Of a DNA stretch of 64,000 bases, positions 13,113 to 24,180 are shown in pieces. The position numbers and the translations under genes were made by a program. The notes under the pieces were generated by a model. The model had not been told where the DNA came from. It saw only the letters and a list, made by a program, of their open reading frames with translations, and made no database searches. Source of the DNA: Polyodon spathula (taxonomy: Eukaryota > Chordata > Actinopteri > Acipenseriformes > Polyodontidae); contig NC_054537.1 in NCBI RefSeq assembly GCF_017654505.1, forward strand, positions 78,077,118 to 78,141,117. The letters are read 5' to 3'. The stretch's first letter is position 1. Each line of letters opens with the position of its first letter.

Positions 13113-13502
13113 TATATGATGCCATAGTAACCTTAATCTAAGTTCAAACAAGATATTGACAAAAATTGTTCTTTTTCTTCCAGAAAAAATCCACTGAAGA
13201 GTTTTAATGTAATGACTAACATATGTCAAAACTATGAAATATGACTTGGAGACCAAAATATGTAGGATTAAAGGATACATTATGATACATATCTACATTT
13301 CTGATCCAATAAACAAATTCCTGTATCCAGAGTATTAACTCATTTTTCATAACTGCTCCCATATCCCTTAAGTGTCTGGGATCTGTCTTATTCAAATGCT
13401 GGGAAATGAATAACAGAAAGAGAAAACAACTTTTTTTGCCAAAAGGATAAATATTCTAGTTCTATTGAAAATAACAAATGTACATAGACATGCATTACTT
13501 AA

Positions 13503-13588
<86 letters not shown>

Positions 13589-14602
13589 GATAGTTAGATA
13601 TAGACGACAACATGTTAATTAGGTTTGGTAGAGACAGACGTTAACAGAACAATGTTATTTGATTCACAGAGTCTGTGTCATTGTAGAATGCACCTTCTTT
13701 ATAGAAAGACACAATATTGCTGGGAGTATTATTGGTAGTTCAATGTTTGTTTTTCAGAATAATCGTGTACTCCTGTAGGTTTTACATTTGATTTACATTG
13801 GATCTGTACTGTATTACCAGGGTGTCTTTAGAGCTGGCTGAGCACCAACACTCATTGAATGAGCAGACAGCCCTGGGTTGCTTGTGGATCATAGAAGATA
13901 GACTGATTGCGTTTGGCTTTATTTGTCTACTTAAAAGTACTAGTAGACTTGTCAGTATAGAACATTCCTTGGGTTCCCCATAGTGTGAACACCTCAGTCT
14001 TAATTTAGCAATATCATTTTCAAAAGTGTTGGATAATAATGACAAGTCTGCAATATCTTGGGTCATTTTGTACAGTCCCAGTATGTACAGACCACTCATT
14101 ACAACTTTTACATAATCGTTCACAAAACTCATCAGCGTGCTTTCAATCTGGTAATTTTGTCTAATGCTGAAGGGATGTAGCCCACACCATCTATTTAATT
14201 ATTGTCTCAAACCAGCCCAACTGATAAATAGCTTTGGTAAGAATAAATTAAACTACAAGGTGTTACCAGACCTGACTTCCCAATAAACTCACCATGATGT
14301 AGATTATGGAGATACTACCAACTGGCAAATGCCTCTGACTAATGATCCTTCAGGATATACTGATTAATTCCATTACTTTATCTCTTTTCATTGAGCCCAT
14401 TTGTTATTCTTTCTTCTGTTTACATTTTACTTTAAATCAGTTCAGTTGAAAAGAAGTCGTCGACACAGACTTTTGTTTCCTTGTGTTGAAACGATACAAC
14501 AATGTGTCTCATATTTGATAGAAATGAGGGCCTGGGCAGATCTGAATACAAGTAATATGCCTTTCACATACATGAGATAGATGAAATGCTAGACGTATTA
14601 GT
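13113..14602. other. Unannotated DNA with a CA/AT microsatellite
   Basis: No gene was recognised. A compound (CA)n(AT)n repeat occupies 13503-13583. An open frame of 116 residues on the minus strand (13782-14132) shows no domain, signal peptide or membrane segment I can identify and is probably fortuitous. Confidence 0.5.
13503..13583. repeat. (CA)n(AT)n compound microsatellite
   Basis: A run of CA repeats to about 13519 passes directly into about 32 AT repeats. Confidence 0.95.
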
Positions 14603-14661
14603 CCAGAGATGATAGACAAAGAGAAGGAGCTGTGATACCTTTTATTGGACTAACTAAATAA

Positions 14662-15005
14662 TTATTCACAAGCTTTCAAGACCACAAGAACCGTCAGATC
14701 ATGCAGAGTATGGTTAGGCATGTTAAAATGGTTACCAATAGGAGTGCTGGTAATTTTGTTGTTGATGGTGTGTCTGTGCAGATTCATCCTTGTCCGAAGA
14801 TGTTGTTTGGTTTCTCCTATGTAAGTACCATCGGAGCATTTGCTACATTTAATCATGCAGATTACATTTTTGGATCTGCAGGTAAATGATCCTTTTATCT
14901 CCAGTTTCCCTTGTGCTGTGAGGATGGTAGTCTGCGTAGAGATATGGGGACAGGTTTTGGATCTGTTGATATAAGAGAGGTGTTTCCAAGAAAATATTGG
15001 AGAGG
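14662..15005 (-). pseudogene. GIY-YIG-like endonuclease tail of a Penelope polyprotein
   Basis: Read on the minus strand without a start codon, the frame gives a stretch with SKTCPHIST, then GSFTCRSKNVICMIKCSKC, then GTYIGETKQHLRTRM, then HTIN and GNHF, ending LKACE at a stop in the terminal repeat. The paired cysteines, the IC-M-I-KCSKC strand, the YIG motif and the following arginine (LRTRM) are the signature of the Penelope GIY-YIG nuclease. This domain nicks target DNA for priming in that family. About 115 residues survive. The first methionine, at 14856, falls inside the domain and so is not a real start. The rest of the polyprotein is missing, so it is non-functional by itself. Confidence 0.75.
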
Positions 15006-15023
15006 GTGAAATCTTCAGCTAAA

Positions 15024-15024
<1 letters not shown>

Positions 15025-15058
<34 letters not shown>
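15025..15058. repeat. (TG)n microsatellite
   Basis: About 17 TG repeats inside the Penelope-like fragment. Confidence 0.95.
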
Positions 15059-15059
<1 letters not shown>

Positions 15060-15529
15060 CATGCAGATTTGTTTTCCTTATATTAGAATTATAGTGATTC
15101 AAAATGGGTTCTTTTTATTAAAGTTCTGATGCAACCTTTGAATGTAAACATCAATCTCTCTTTCCTACTTTCACCTGAAGAAGAGACCACTGAGGTCCTG
15201 AAAGCTTGTGAATAATTATTATTTAGTTAAGTCCAGTAAAAGGTATCATTTCTCCTTCTCTTTGTCTAACATACTTGAGAGAATACACAAATTATCATAG
15301 TGATTTGCTGTGCCCAAAGCCAAGTAGACAAATGTTTTAGTTAATGCATTTATTAATGTATGGTAGCTTTTAGCAGCAGTTGTTCAATTACGCCTTTTTA
15401 TAATTAATTGTGTTTATTTTTAATAGAGTTTACACCTATTCTTCATCTTGTGATTCTAAACCACTGCAATGCAAAACAATTATAAATAATACCAGCCCAG
15501 GGCCATTCTAAACTAAATACAAGCTATGC

Positions 15530-15695
15530 TAAAAACTGTTTGTATGTGCCATCCCTGGGATGCGATGTAGAACCAAGGTCCTATTGTAAGTGACTCTGCA
15601 GCTGCAGTTGTGATGCATAAGATCACCCTCATGTATCTGTAAGTCGTTTTGGATAAAAGCATCTGCTAATTGACTAAATAATAATATTAAGTGCA
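15530..15695 (+). repeat. LINE2-tail-type SINE/LINE 3' end, copy 1
   Basis: The segment ends in GTAAGTCGTTTTGGATAAAA, then GCATCTGCTAATTGACTAAA, then a TAA-rich tail. This is the very common fish L2-type 3' tail shared by LINEs and SINEs. Upstream, GTCCTATTGTAAGTGACTCT is also shared with the second copy at 16983-17095. Confidence 0.65.
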
Positions 15696-15968
15696 GTATG
15701 TAAGTGTCAGACCTGTTAATCGTAGTACTTAAATGATTTATGGCTAGTTTCACTGACCCTGAATAACACTAGTCTTGGACTACCTTTCCTTAAGTAACAT
15801 TAGGTAGCCCAGTATTAGTGGTAATCCGAGTCTGTGAAGCAAGGCAATAGAGCTAACAGAATTATTCCAGGAAATCTAACATGTATTATGAATTACCATC
15901 ACTTCAGAAGGTATCACATTTTTCCAATATGAAAGACTATTGGTACCTGAGAATGAAAACCCACCCCT

Positions 15969-16962
15969 AAGGACTATTCACACTAGCGTTTATTCGCTGC
16001 GTTTTTTACGCCCGATGTTTCACTGCTGTTTTTGTATTCAGATTTGCAAGTAAAATATCACAGGCAAGAGGGGGGAACATCTGATTATAGCATTGCAGAA
16101 TATCTGGTTCTTTATGATAAGCAGCACAATATTTTAATAAAGATAATACAAACAGAAATAATGGGAATAATATGTGAAAACTGGAAAGTAAGTACTATTG
16201 GTATCAGAATAAACACACTGTTTTGACTATAGGTTTTTTTTTTAAATATCCTTGTGTGTAGCATCTAGAAAATGCATGCCGTGAGATACCGCAGCTCATT
16301 ATTAAATATAGACTGAACTACAAAACAGTCACATATCTAATTATATCCAGAAGCATACGTAAGTCAATCTTACACATTAGTATACATGTATTTTTCCCCA
16401 ATAATGTAAAACACTGTCTGTGCTGTCTGACGTTACATCTGCATTGAAAGTACCGTCTACCTGCGTTTACTGTATTGTTTGTTAAAAAAAAAAAAAAAAG
16501 CATCAAGATGTATCAGAATGATTGCGTTTGGTAGTCCTGTCTGTACTTGCAATTTTGTTTTTGTAACCAATAACACAAGTTGAGATTGTATAAATATACA
16601 CAGTATATTTCAGCTTTTTCACAAGACGGTACTCCCCTAGGGTTTCCTGTTACTCGTTATTAGGGTGAATCCACATTCTTTTCTTTCTTTCTCTTCTTCG
16701 GAGCAATAACCATGCAGCAGTTTGCACCCGATCCACATTGCATTCAGATTATATCCAGATTTAGTAGGACAGGGTGGTGATCGCGGCGTTTTTCGTCCAA
16801 AAATTGAACCTGTTTTGATCATTTTTTTTGCAGCGAATTTCGCTTTTTTTTTTTTTTTTGCATCTACTACGCTCAAGTATGAAAGGTAGTATTCAATTCT
16901 ATAGGTTCGATTTTTTACCATAGAAAACGCAGCAAATAAACGCTATAGTGTGAATAGTCCTT
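15969..16962. mobile_element. DNA transposon with about 40-bp inverted ends (Harbinger-like?)
   Basis: The left end, AGGACTATTCACACTAGCG, continues into TTTATTCGCTGCGTTTT. It is matched in inverted form by AAAACGCAGCAAATAAACGC, then TATAGTGTGAATAGTCCT, on the right. The immediate flanks, CTA and TTA, could be a degraded 3-bp duplication as made by PIF/Harbinger elements, but this is weak. The interior of about 0.9 kb contains no transposase; a 94-residue minus-strand frame has no known motif. The unit lies between two L2-tail repeats. Confidence 0.65.
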
Positions 16963-16982
16963 TAGAATGAAACATAAAAACA

Positions 16983-17095
16983 AAGTCCCATTGTAAGTGA
17001 CTCTTCAGCAGCAATTGTTGATACATAGTCTATGTAAGTCACTTTTGATAAAAGCATCTGCTAAATGACTAATTTAATAATACTAAATAATAATA
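16983..17095 (+). repeat. LINE2-tail-type repeat, copy 2
   Basis: Contains GTCCCATTGTAAGTGACTCT, AAAAGCATCTGCTAAATGAC and a TAA-rich tail. It is in the same orientation as the copy at 15530-15695. Confidence 0.65.
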
Positions 17096-18600
17096 GAGTA
17101 ATTGCAATACATTCACCCTGCTTGTGAATTTATTTGTGGACGATGTACCTGATTTTGATGAAATGCACTAAAATGCAATCGTAAGGTCAAGTCCAACCCC
17201 TTGATTTTGAAGGGAGTTTCAACTGGGCACTGGGAAATTTTGTTAGTACAAAAATTGTAAATCAGGAGCGACTGACATTCTCTTTAAGATCATTATAGCA
17301 CTGGCAATTACCTTTGCTGTGATCTAGATGAATAAAACATGTATTCTTTATTACCATAGCACCTTTTGTTAGAAATTTTTACATTCACTGAACAATTTTT
17401 GCATATCTGATTGCAGGGTTTCCTTATATTCATAAACATTTATTGTTTTCCAAACACCACCTTGTTTTAGCTGGTGCATATTCAAATGTAAAACATTTGA
17501 GCAATTACGAACTGTCTTCATAATTGCTCAAAGATAACATGTTAATAAGGCCACACCTCGACGGTTATGTCGACCACTAAAGCAGATAGAAAAGGACAGG
17601 GCAAAGCCTAGCACCGAAATCACACTAAAAGACAAAGCCAGTTCGCTCCAGATTTGTCCTTGCATTAGAGGTTTGCCCCATTATCAAAATTGGGCCCTTT
17701 GAATTCTTATCCAATACGGCTGCCTGGTAACCTTATTGGAAGCCTTTGTTCTTACCCCAATTGCTCTAAATCCATCATCATCTTACTCTAAGTTCCAGAT
17801 TTTAGTTATAAATTAAAACGTACAAAGAATATTCAAAGGTATATCCTAATAATGTATGCTATATAAAATAACAGCAAAAAAGTTTTTAATGGAGGTGCCA
17901 GTATATGCCTCCAGGCCTTGTAACACTGAACAATTGCTGTCTATAATTTCCTGATCCTGATCTGCTGCTGCTGTAAAACAATCCCGTAAGCATTTTAGCA
18001 GTTGCACAGTTCCAAAGAGCTGTCTATGTTTCAGTTTGATTTGTAGGATGTCAAGAAGCTCATTAAATGAATGCATGAATATATCAAAAACTTCCTATTC
18101 AAGATAAAAGGGTTAAACTGCTGTAAAAATTATTTACCCCCAAGCATTTAAGATCATCACTAAAACCTGTCAATTTTAAAGACAAGATCTAATATAAGGT
18201 GTAAAGATTTAAAAAAAGAATAATGCAATACTTTATTCCCATTACAATTGCAGCATGTTTTCTAAGATATAATTTGCAAGTGAAATAATTTGACTGTGTT
18301 TACATTTCCTCTACATGCACGGCTTAGCAGCAAGCCATGAGAAATGCTGCGCTAGCACTCAGGAATTCTAAGAACTGGTCCTTTAAAAAATGACTACAAA
18401 GATAAGGATAAATGACTTGATTCTTAAATTATTTCTAATTAACTACAATTGTATTTTTAGGCTTTCAGAAATGAAATGCTCTGCTTTGAAATAGTGCTGC
18501 AGGATCTTTAAAATTCACATTCAAGTTAACAGGAACCTGTTTTAGCATCTTTAGTAGCACATACCCTCTTACACCATACTGTGAATTAGAAAACGATTGA
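17096..18600. other. Unannotated AT-rich DNA
   Basis: No gene, RNA or element was recognised. A 76-residue minus-strand frame (17846-18076) has no supporting features. Confidence 0.5.
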
Positions 18601-18610
18601 GTGTTAACAG

Positions 18611-19035
18611 CCAATCAGCTTCCAGATCTAGCGGGCTTCTATTTTGCGTAGATGCCCGCTGGAACGTTGAAGTGCTTAACTGTGAATTCAGTTTTAAAAT
18701 CAATCTGTGCAGAAATACCAGCTTTTTCCCTTAACATTCTAATCTACAACTGATCTGATAAAATAAAAAGCTACTTAAACATATTTTCTGACGCTGGTCT
18801 AGAGACAAGGGAAATCGTGTCTGTGACAGGACACTGTAATGAAGGCTCAATTCGCAGCTATTGGACAGCAAATCAACAGGGAAGACACGATTGGTCCACA
18901 ATTCTGTCATCAGCTGGATCCAAACAACACCCTCCCTCAAAACCAGCCAGTCAAACTCCCAACTCTGTTTCAGTTCTTTCCGCACCAGCCAATCCACTCC
19001 CTGCCAGCTTGAGTGACACCCCGCCTCCAACAACA
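18611..19035 (+). promoter_or_regulatory. CCAAT-box cluster (promoter-like region)
   Basis: CCAAT pentamers occur at 18611-18615 and 18989-18993 on the plus strand. Inverted ATTGG occurs at 18860-18864 and 18890-18894, so the latter two start 30 bases apart. A CCCCGCCTCC box lies near 19019-19028. Clustered NF-Y sites with spacing near 30 bases are typical of some vertebrate promoters. The cluster lies 150-320 bases upstream of a candidate signal-peptide exon. No clear TATA box is seen, and the direction of transcription is inferred only from that exon. Confidence 0.35.
18630..18660. repeat. GC-rich hairpin
   Basis: AGCGGGC-T-TCTA (18630-18641) and TAGA-T-GCCCGCT (18649-18660) pair with one T-T mismatch around a 7-base loop (TTTTGCG). 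It stands out in AT-rich surroundings. Confidence 0.85.
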
Positions 19036-19137
19036 ACTTTCGAGTCCAACTGAATACTACACAGACTATTCAACAATTGTACATGTCCTGATAAATTATA
19101 CTAAAAAAGAGTAAGACCCCAATAAATAAATATGTTA

Positions 19138-19139
19138 CC

Positions 19140-19181
<42 letters not shown>
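19138..19181. repeat. (AAT)n microsatellite
   Basis: About 14 AAT repeats. The final AATG forms the start codon of the candidate exon that follows. Confidence 0.95.
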
Positions 19182-19182
<1 letters not shown>

Positions 19183-19276
19183 TTTTCTCTACGTGTATGT
19201 CGTTTTTCTATTCTAATTATGTTAGGGACTATTTTCCTCAGCGGAATGTTACCGGGCGAAATATCAGAAGTTCAAG
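19180..19276 (+). CDS. Candidate first coding exon (signal peptide), partial gene
   Basis: From ATG at 19180 the frame encodes 32 residues: a short basic start (MFSLRVCRF), a hydrophobic core (SILIMLGTIFLSGML), then a polar stretch PGEISEVQ. This is a textbook cleavable signal peptide. The frame stops being needed at CAAG|GTAAAT (19273-19282), a good splice donor that leaves the intron in phase 1. Signal-peptide exons with a phase-1 donor are common for immunoglobulin-superfamily and other secreted or surface proteins. A purine lies at -3 of the ATG, and CCAAT boxes lie upstream. Against it, the ATG arises from the edge of an AAT microsatellite, and no downstream partner exon was recognised. 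It could be chance. Confidence 0.3.
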
Positions 19277-19337
19277 GTAAATGTATGGTTTAAAGTTTTT
19301 TTAAAAAAGAAAATAAAGAAATAAATCATTTTCTAAT

Positions 19338-19483
19338 AGTGATAGAGCCCTCTCGATGCAGGCTCTACTGTGTGACAGATGACCTTGACTTTAGTTAGCG
19401 CCCTCGCCTATGGCTCGGGATGCATAACTCCAGTCGAGGTCAACTACCACACGGTAGAGCCCGCATTGACGGGCTCTATCACT
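19338..19483. mobile_element. 146-bp near-palindromic foldback MITE
   Basis: The whole segment is self-complementary. It starts AGTGATAGAGCCC and ends GGGCTCTATCACT. Inside, GGCTCTAC-TGTGTG pairs with CACACGGTAGAGCC, and GACCTTGACT pairs with AGTCGAGGTC, so the arms meet near the centre (about 19410) with only scattered mismatches. It is GC-richer than its flanks. Such compact palindromes are typical of foldback MITEs, but the superfamily is not identified. Confidence 0.8.
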
Positions 19484-20383
19484 TAATTATAGTCCAGAAG
19501 GAGCACTGTCCCCTAATTTGCCACCAACAAAATTTGCTATACCACCTAGTATTTATTACAGGCCTTCTATCCAAATACTAACCGTACTGTCTTGAGTTAC
19601 TCAGAGCAGAATCTAAAATCCAAGTTGGTAAGGCTGCACTAATCTGGTATGCATGATTTTGTGCTTATTTGCAAGGCTCTGTCCGAGGAGGCAGAAAGAA
19701 TTAGCAACTGGCTCTGGTTGAGGAGGAAAGAGGTCGATTGGGGACCTCAAAAGAGAAGTGATGGATGAAGTTAACGTCAATGAAAAGGAATGGATGGCTA
19801 AGGTAAATAAAATGGATGGGTTAGGTGGGAGATGGAGGGGAGTGGTGCTGGGCCAGCATCACTGTCAAGCCTTCCTGACGTGTTGTGAGCTAGTCAACAA
19901 AACACCAAAGATGGAATGAGGCCACGTGATGACCCCTGTGAAGTGCCCCACCCAGCCCATTCCAGACAGTTGCCATGCTGAGGCACTAAGGAGGCCGCAC
20001 TTTGATTGATCCCTGGAGCAGGCATCACAACTGTTGTGTGTACTGATGCGTCAGGAAGGCTGCAACTAGGCTAATCCCTGAAGCCAGTATTACAGCCATC
20101 AACACCAGACCAATAGGTAATCCATGTTACCTGGCAGAGGAAAAGCACAGCTATGTCTTGGTTGGTCTCCCCCATGCTATCTCATTTTATCTTCCACTAT
20201 AGTTCAGTATTAGCATGAAATAAATAACAGCTACTCTCATGTAATACAAATAGGCTTGATAACATTATTTTATCACTTACATCTGCAGTATGATCTCAAC
20301 AGTCATTGCATTAACAACACAAATGTTATGCAACTGATACTATGCAACTAAGGGTTAAATATACATTACTATAAGCAACAAGG

Positions 20384-20458
<75 letters not shown>

Positions 20459-21670
20459 AACTTTAACATACAACTATCTATGCAACTTTGAATTTGTTTT
20501 AAAATTTCAGCATTATTTCAGTATCATAAAATTGATTTATTTTATTTATTGTAGAAAATGTACGTAAAAACAGATCTTTGCTGTCTGTCAATCTCTTTCT
20601 GACTGTTATCAATGAATCTAACTGTGGAAAAGAAATACTTTACTAGAAGATTAGTAGTGGCTGCTTCGTCCATCCATTGTCCTCTACATCTTCCAGAACA
20701 GCTCTTCTGCTGGCAGAAGAAAAGAGGTCTTCAGTTTAATGTGACATCAGCTGTCATTTAGCCCAGCACAGACCCTTAACTCTTCAGAGCTTTCCTTTAG
20801 TGAGCCTCTGTTAAAAGTGGTGAAGCTCTGGCAGTAGAGGCAAAGGAATACATCCTGAGTGACAATTCACCAGGGTCTTTTTATTTAATACTTTCACTTG
20901 CTTAGCTTTTCACAAAGATATTTTGATTGTTCCTTATTTTATGTAAATAAAAATGTCACTTGAGATTACTGTAAGTCTTTTAATTTGATCACAGAAAGGT
21001 AAAGTAGTAGAAATCTTCCACTATGTTATCTGGGAATAACTTACACACAGACTGATTCCATATGAATTATAGCATGAGGGTAATATGAATATGATATAGT
21101 TTGGTTTTCTATTTTTGTTTAAACCAAACAGAAAAAAGTGCAGCCTTTCATTTAATCTTATTCTGAATGCTACTCAAAGCTACACATTTAATGAGAGCTT
21201 ACAGCAGTTATACACTGGTTAAATAAATAAAAATCCTGTACATATAGTTACAAATAATTTCTATTCTCATGACTGCTGTAATTTTTACTTAAAAACAAAC
21301 ATAACTGCACTACTTAATTACCACAATGCTACTTTAAAGTCTATTTAAAATAGCCAAACCATTTAATATCCTGTTTTGAGCACTTATTTCCTCTTTTATT
21401 CCCTTTTAGCAATCCATTAGTACTCTGCAAGTGGTAAGTGCCTAATTTACTAAACTTGCTACACATAACTTTTGCAAGCCATGTGTGGCACTTCTTCTCT
21501 GTATATGAGTATACATGGGATGGCCATTGCTTGATCGATTTGAACTTGCTTCTTTGAGTGCGGAAATGCGATGTGAGGGAAATAAAAATGACCAGACATG
21601 GCTTTTCAGTGAACTCACTAAGGTTGGTCTGGTGTGGCACAATACATTTTGAAACATTATAATCAGTTAC
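19484..21670. other. Unannotated DNA with an AT microsatellite
   Basis: 19600-20160 is GC-balanced and broken-coding in appearance (frames with stops, no recognisable domain) and may be an old LINE or LTR interior. An (AT)n run lies at 20386-20455. No gene was recognised. A 133-residue minus-strand frame (21341-21742) has no domain signature and partly overlaps a transposon end. Confidence 0.45.
20386..20455. repeat. (AT)n microsatellite
   Basis: About 35 uninterrupted AT repeats. Confidence 0.95.
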
Positions 21671-21720
21671 CAGGGCCGGATTAACACATCGACAAAGTAA
21701 GCAATGGCCTGGGGCCCAAA
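21671..21720 (+). repeat. hAT-type terminal fragment
   Basis: Begins CAGGGCCGGATTAACACATC and continues to GGGGCCC. It matches in inverted form the end at 28190-28248. Flanking 8-mers of the two ends differ, so they are probably separate insertions of one hAT-like family and not the two ends of one 6.6-kb element. Confidence 0.5.
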
Positions 21721-21909
21721 GTACACAGGTACACAGGTACATAAAGTTAACCTAATTTATAATATATTTTATTATTTCTGATTTTTTTTTTTTTTAATGA
21801 TGCTAGTGAAAATTAGTGTCAGGTAAAGAAAAAAAAAACACCACTGTAAATCTGTATGTCAGTAAAAACAAAATTACAAGGCATGTTATATATGTATACA
21901 CACACACAC

Positions 21910-23274
21910 ACAAAGTGGTTTGCAGAAGTATTCACCCCCCTGCAAAGTTTTCACATTTTGTTGGCACCTGAGCGTACCCCACAACACTTTCAAATTACAT
22001 TTTACACATAGAATCTACACAAATTGCTCCACATTGATAAAGTTAAAAAATGCATATAGAATATAAATAAGTAAGATTTACAGAGAAAAAACAATTTATC
22101 TCAGTTGTGTAAATATTCAACCCCTTTGCTACTGCAGGCCTAAATCAGCTCAGGTGCAAATGATTTGTCTGAAATGTCACAAAATTAGAGAAATGGTTTC
22201 AGCCTGTGTGTACTCAAAGTGGTTTAACTTGTAGATAATTTCACTCAGGTATATAAAGACTTTCAAGCTGCAATTCACATAGTGATCCAACAAAGCAACC
22301 ATGAAGACCAAGGAGCTTTCGAAACATGTCAGGGATGAAGTGTTAGAGAGACACAGAGCAGGAGAAGGGTATAAGAACATTTCAAAGGCGCCAATTGTCC
22401 CTCTCAGCACAGTGAAGTCCATCATTAAGAAGTGGAAGATGGATCATACCACCCAGACACTACCCATATCAGTTTGACCTCCCAAACTGAGCAGCCGGGC
22501 AAGCAGGAAACTGATTTGGGATGTCACTCTGAAGCCAACAATGACCTTGAGAGATCTGCAAAGTTCTGTGACTGAGATGGGAGTCAGTGTTCAGACATCA
22601 ACAATAAGCCGGTCCCAACTCAAAGCTGGCCTGTATGGACGGGTGGCAAGAAAGCAGCCATTACTCAAAAAGCTTCATCTTAAAGCACGTAGATGATACT
22701 GCAGACATATGGAAAAAGGTTTTGTGGTCAGACAAGACAAAAATTCCAAGCATTGCATTTGGTGCAAGCCCAACACTGCACATCACCCAGTCAACACCAT
22801 CCCAACTGTCAAGCGCGGTGGTGTCAGCAACATGTTATGGGGATGCTTCTCTTCAGTAGGGACTGGGAAGCTTGTCAGGATAAAAGGGAGAATGGATGGT
22901 GTAAAGTACAGGCGAATCCTTGAGGAAAACTTGCTTGAGTCAGCCAATACTGAAACTGGGGAGGAAATTTACATTTCAGTAGGACAATGACCCAAAGCAC
23001 ATAACCAAAGCAACACTGGAGTGGTTGAACAAGAAGAGAATTATTGCTCTTAATGGCCAAGTCAAAGTCCTGACTTGAATCCAATCGAAAATGTATGATG
23101 AGACTTGAAGATTGCATCGACAATCCCCAACAAACTTATCAGAACTGGAGCAATTTTCCCATGAAGAATGGGCAAAAACTTCACCATCCTATTGTGCAAA
23201 GCTAGTAGAGATCTATCCAAAAAGACTCATAGCAGTAATTGCTGCAAAAGGTGCTTCTACCAAGTTCTGACTTA
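21910..23274 (+). mobile_element. Tc1-type transposon, 3' end missing
   Basis: The left terminus AGTGGTTTGCAGAAGTATTC followed by ACCCCCC is typical of fish Tc1 elements and follows a (CA)n run. A broken transposase follows. After the end of the coding relic the sequence turns into unrelated DNA, with no matching right inverted repeat. Confidence 0.8.
22301..23270 (+). pseudogene. Tc1 transposase pseudogene
   Basis: It starts at the ATG of MKTKELSKHVRDEVLERH, the usual Tc1 N-terminus with a helix-turn-helix DNA-binding region. Stops and frameshifts follow (for example a stop after about residue 60), then frames at 22635-22990 containing [14 protein letters not shown] and [19 protein letters not shown] sequence. 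The first catalytic aspartate is still seen in LWSDKTK (normally SDETK). The second lies near a frame break at about 22985 (DNDPKH), and the glutamate is in DLNPIENV before a stop. It ends at the TGA of ASTKF. All three catalytic positions are visible, but the gene is dead. Confidence 0.8.
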
Positions 23275-23614
23275 AGGGGCTAAAATGTATCTAAAAATAC
23301 ATTGTTTGTTATTATTAGACGGCTCAACGATCTGGAGCTGTCGCCAAAGGCCAGCACTTACCCGAACATCACTGCACTGTTTCACGAATAAACTGTAAAT
23401 ACGCCACAAGCACTTTAGCACGCACTGTGGATTTGTGTATGTGTTTTGTGTTACGTGTGGGTGTTTAAATACGGGACTATTATTATTTTGAAACCAACCC
23501 ATGTATTACAATAAAGCAATACACGCAGCTGTATTGCTTATCACCATTATTATTTACTGTGTTTTGTGTCATCAGACAATTGGATTTAAAAATAAAATAA
23601 CATTACACCTGGAT

Positions 23615-23675
<61 letters not shown>

Positions 23676-24113
23676 CGCTTACATGCAGTAAGCGATGGAC
23701 GGTATGAACCCCCACACAATAACTTGACATTCAAAATGTCCCCAAATCACCAGTCCAGTAATCAAAACAAACAAGATTATTAATAATGCAGAAATGTATG
23801 TACAGGTAGGCTATATTACTGCAAATTGTCCCATACGAATGGGCCAGAGGTACCTACCCAGTTAACACACATGTGTTTAGGCTGTATTTTGATTGTGGCA
23901 AACATGATGTGTTACAAACGTTGCACAAACGTTATACAATGAAACGTAATGTTGCAGAAAGGTTATATATTGGTTGTATTAGATACAACGTTGTGTATAA
24001 GTTACCTGTGAAGTTCTTAACCCCTTTTGTTCCCTGACTGTTACACAATAACGTTGTGTGCACATTTAATTGCTCCGTTTCTGGAACGTTCATTTCAAAA
24101 AGACAAATCAATT

Positions 24114-24178
<65 letters not shown>
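23275..24178. other. Unannotated DNA with (CA)n and (TAA)n
   Basis: No gene was recognised. A (CA)n run lies at 23617-23670 and an (ATA)n run at 24114-24179, which abuts the next LTR-like unit. Confidence 0.5.
23617..23670. repeat. (CA)n microsatellite
   Basis: About 27 uninterrupted CA repeats. Confidence 0.95.

Positions 24179-24179
<1 letters not shown>
24114..24179. repeat. (ATA)n microsatellite
   Basis: About 21 uninterrupted triplets. Confidence 0.95.

Positions 24180-24180
<1 letters not shown>

Larger units (their letters stand above)
14603..15274 (-). mobile_element. Penelope-like retroelement fragment with inverted arms
   Basis: The two flanks are inverted copies. The left arm (14603-14683) contains ACCTTTTATTGGACTAACTA and the right arm (15195-15274) contains its complement, TAGTTAAGTCCAGTAAAAGGT. 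Both include CTTGTGAATAATTATT and an AAAGAGAAGGAG-type block. Between them the minus strand encodes the C-terminal endonuclease part of a Penelope-type polyprotein. Complex terminal repeats in direct or inverted orientation are a known trait of Penelope-like elements. A (TG)n run at 15025-15058 interrupts the interior, and the reverse-transcriptase part is absent. Confidence 0.7.

Noticed and set aside
13782..14132. 116-residue minus-strand frame
   Set aside because: No recognisable domain or composition bias; length is within chance for this window.
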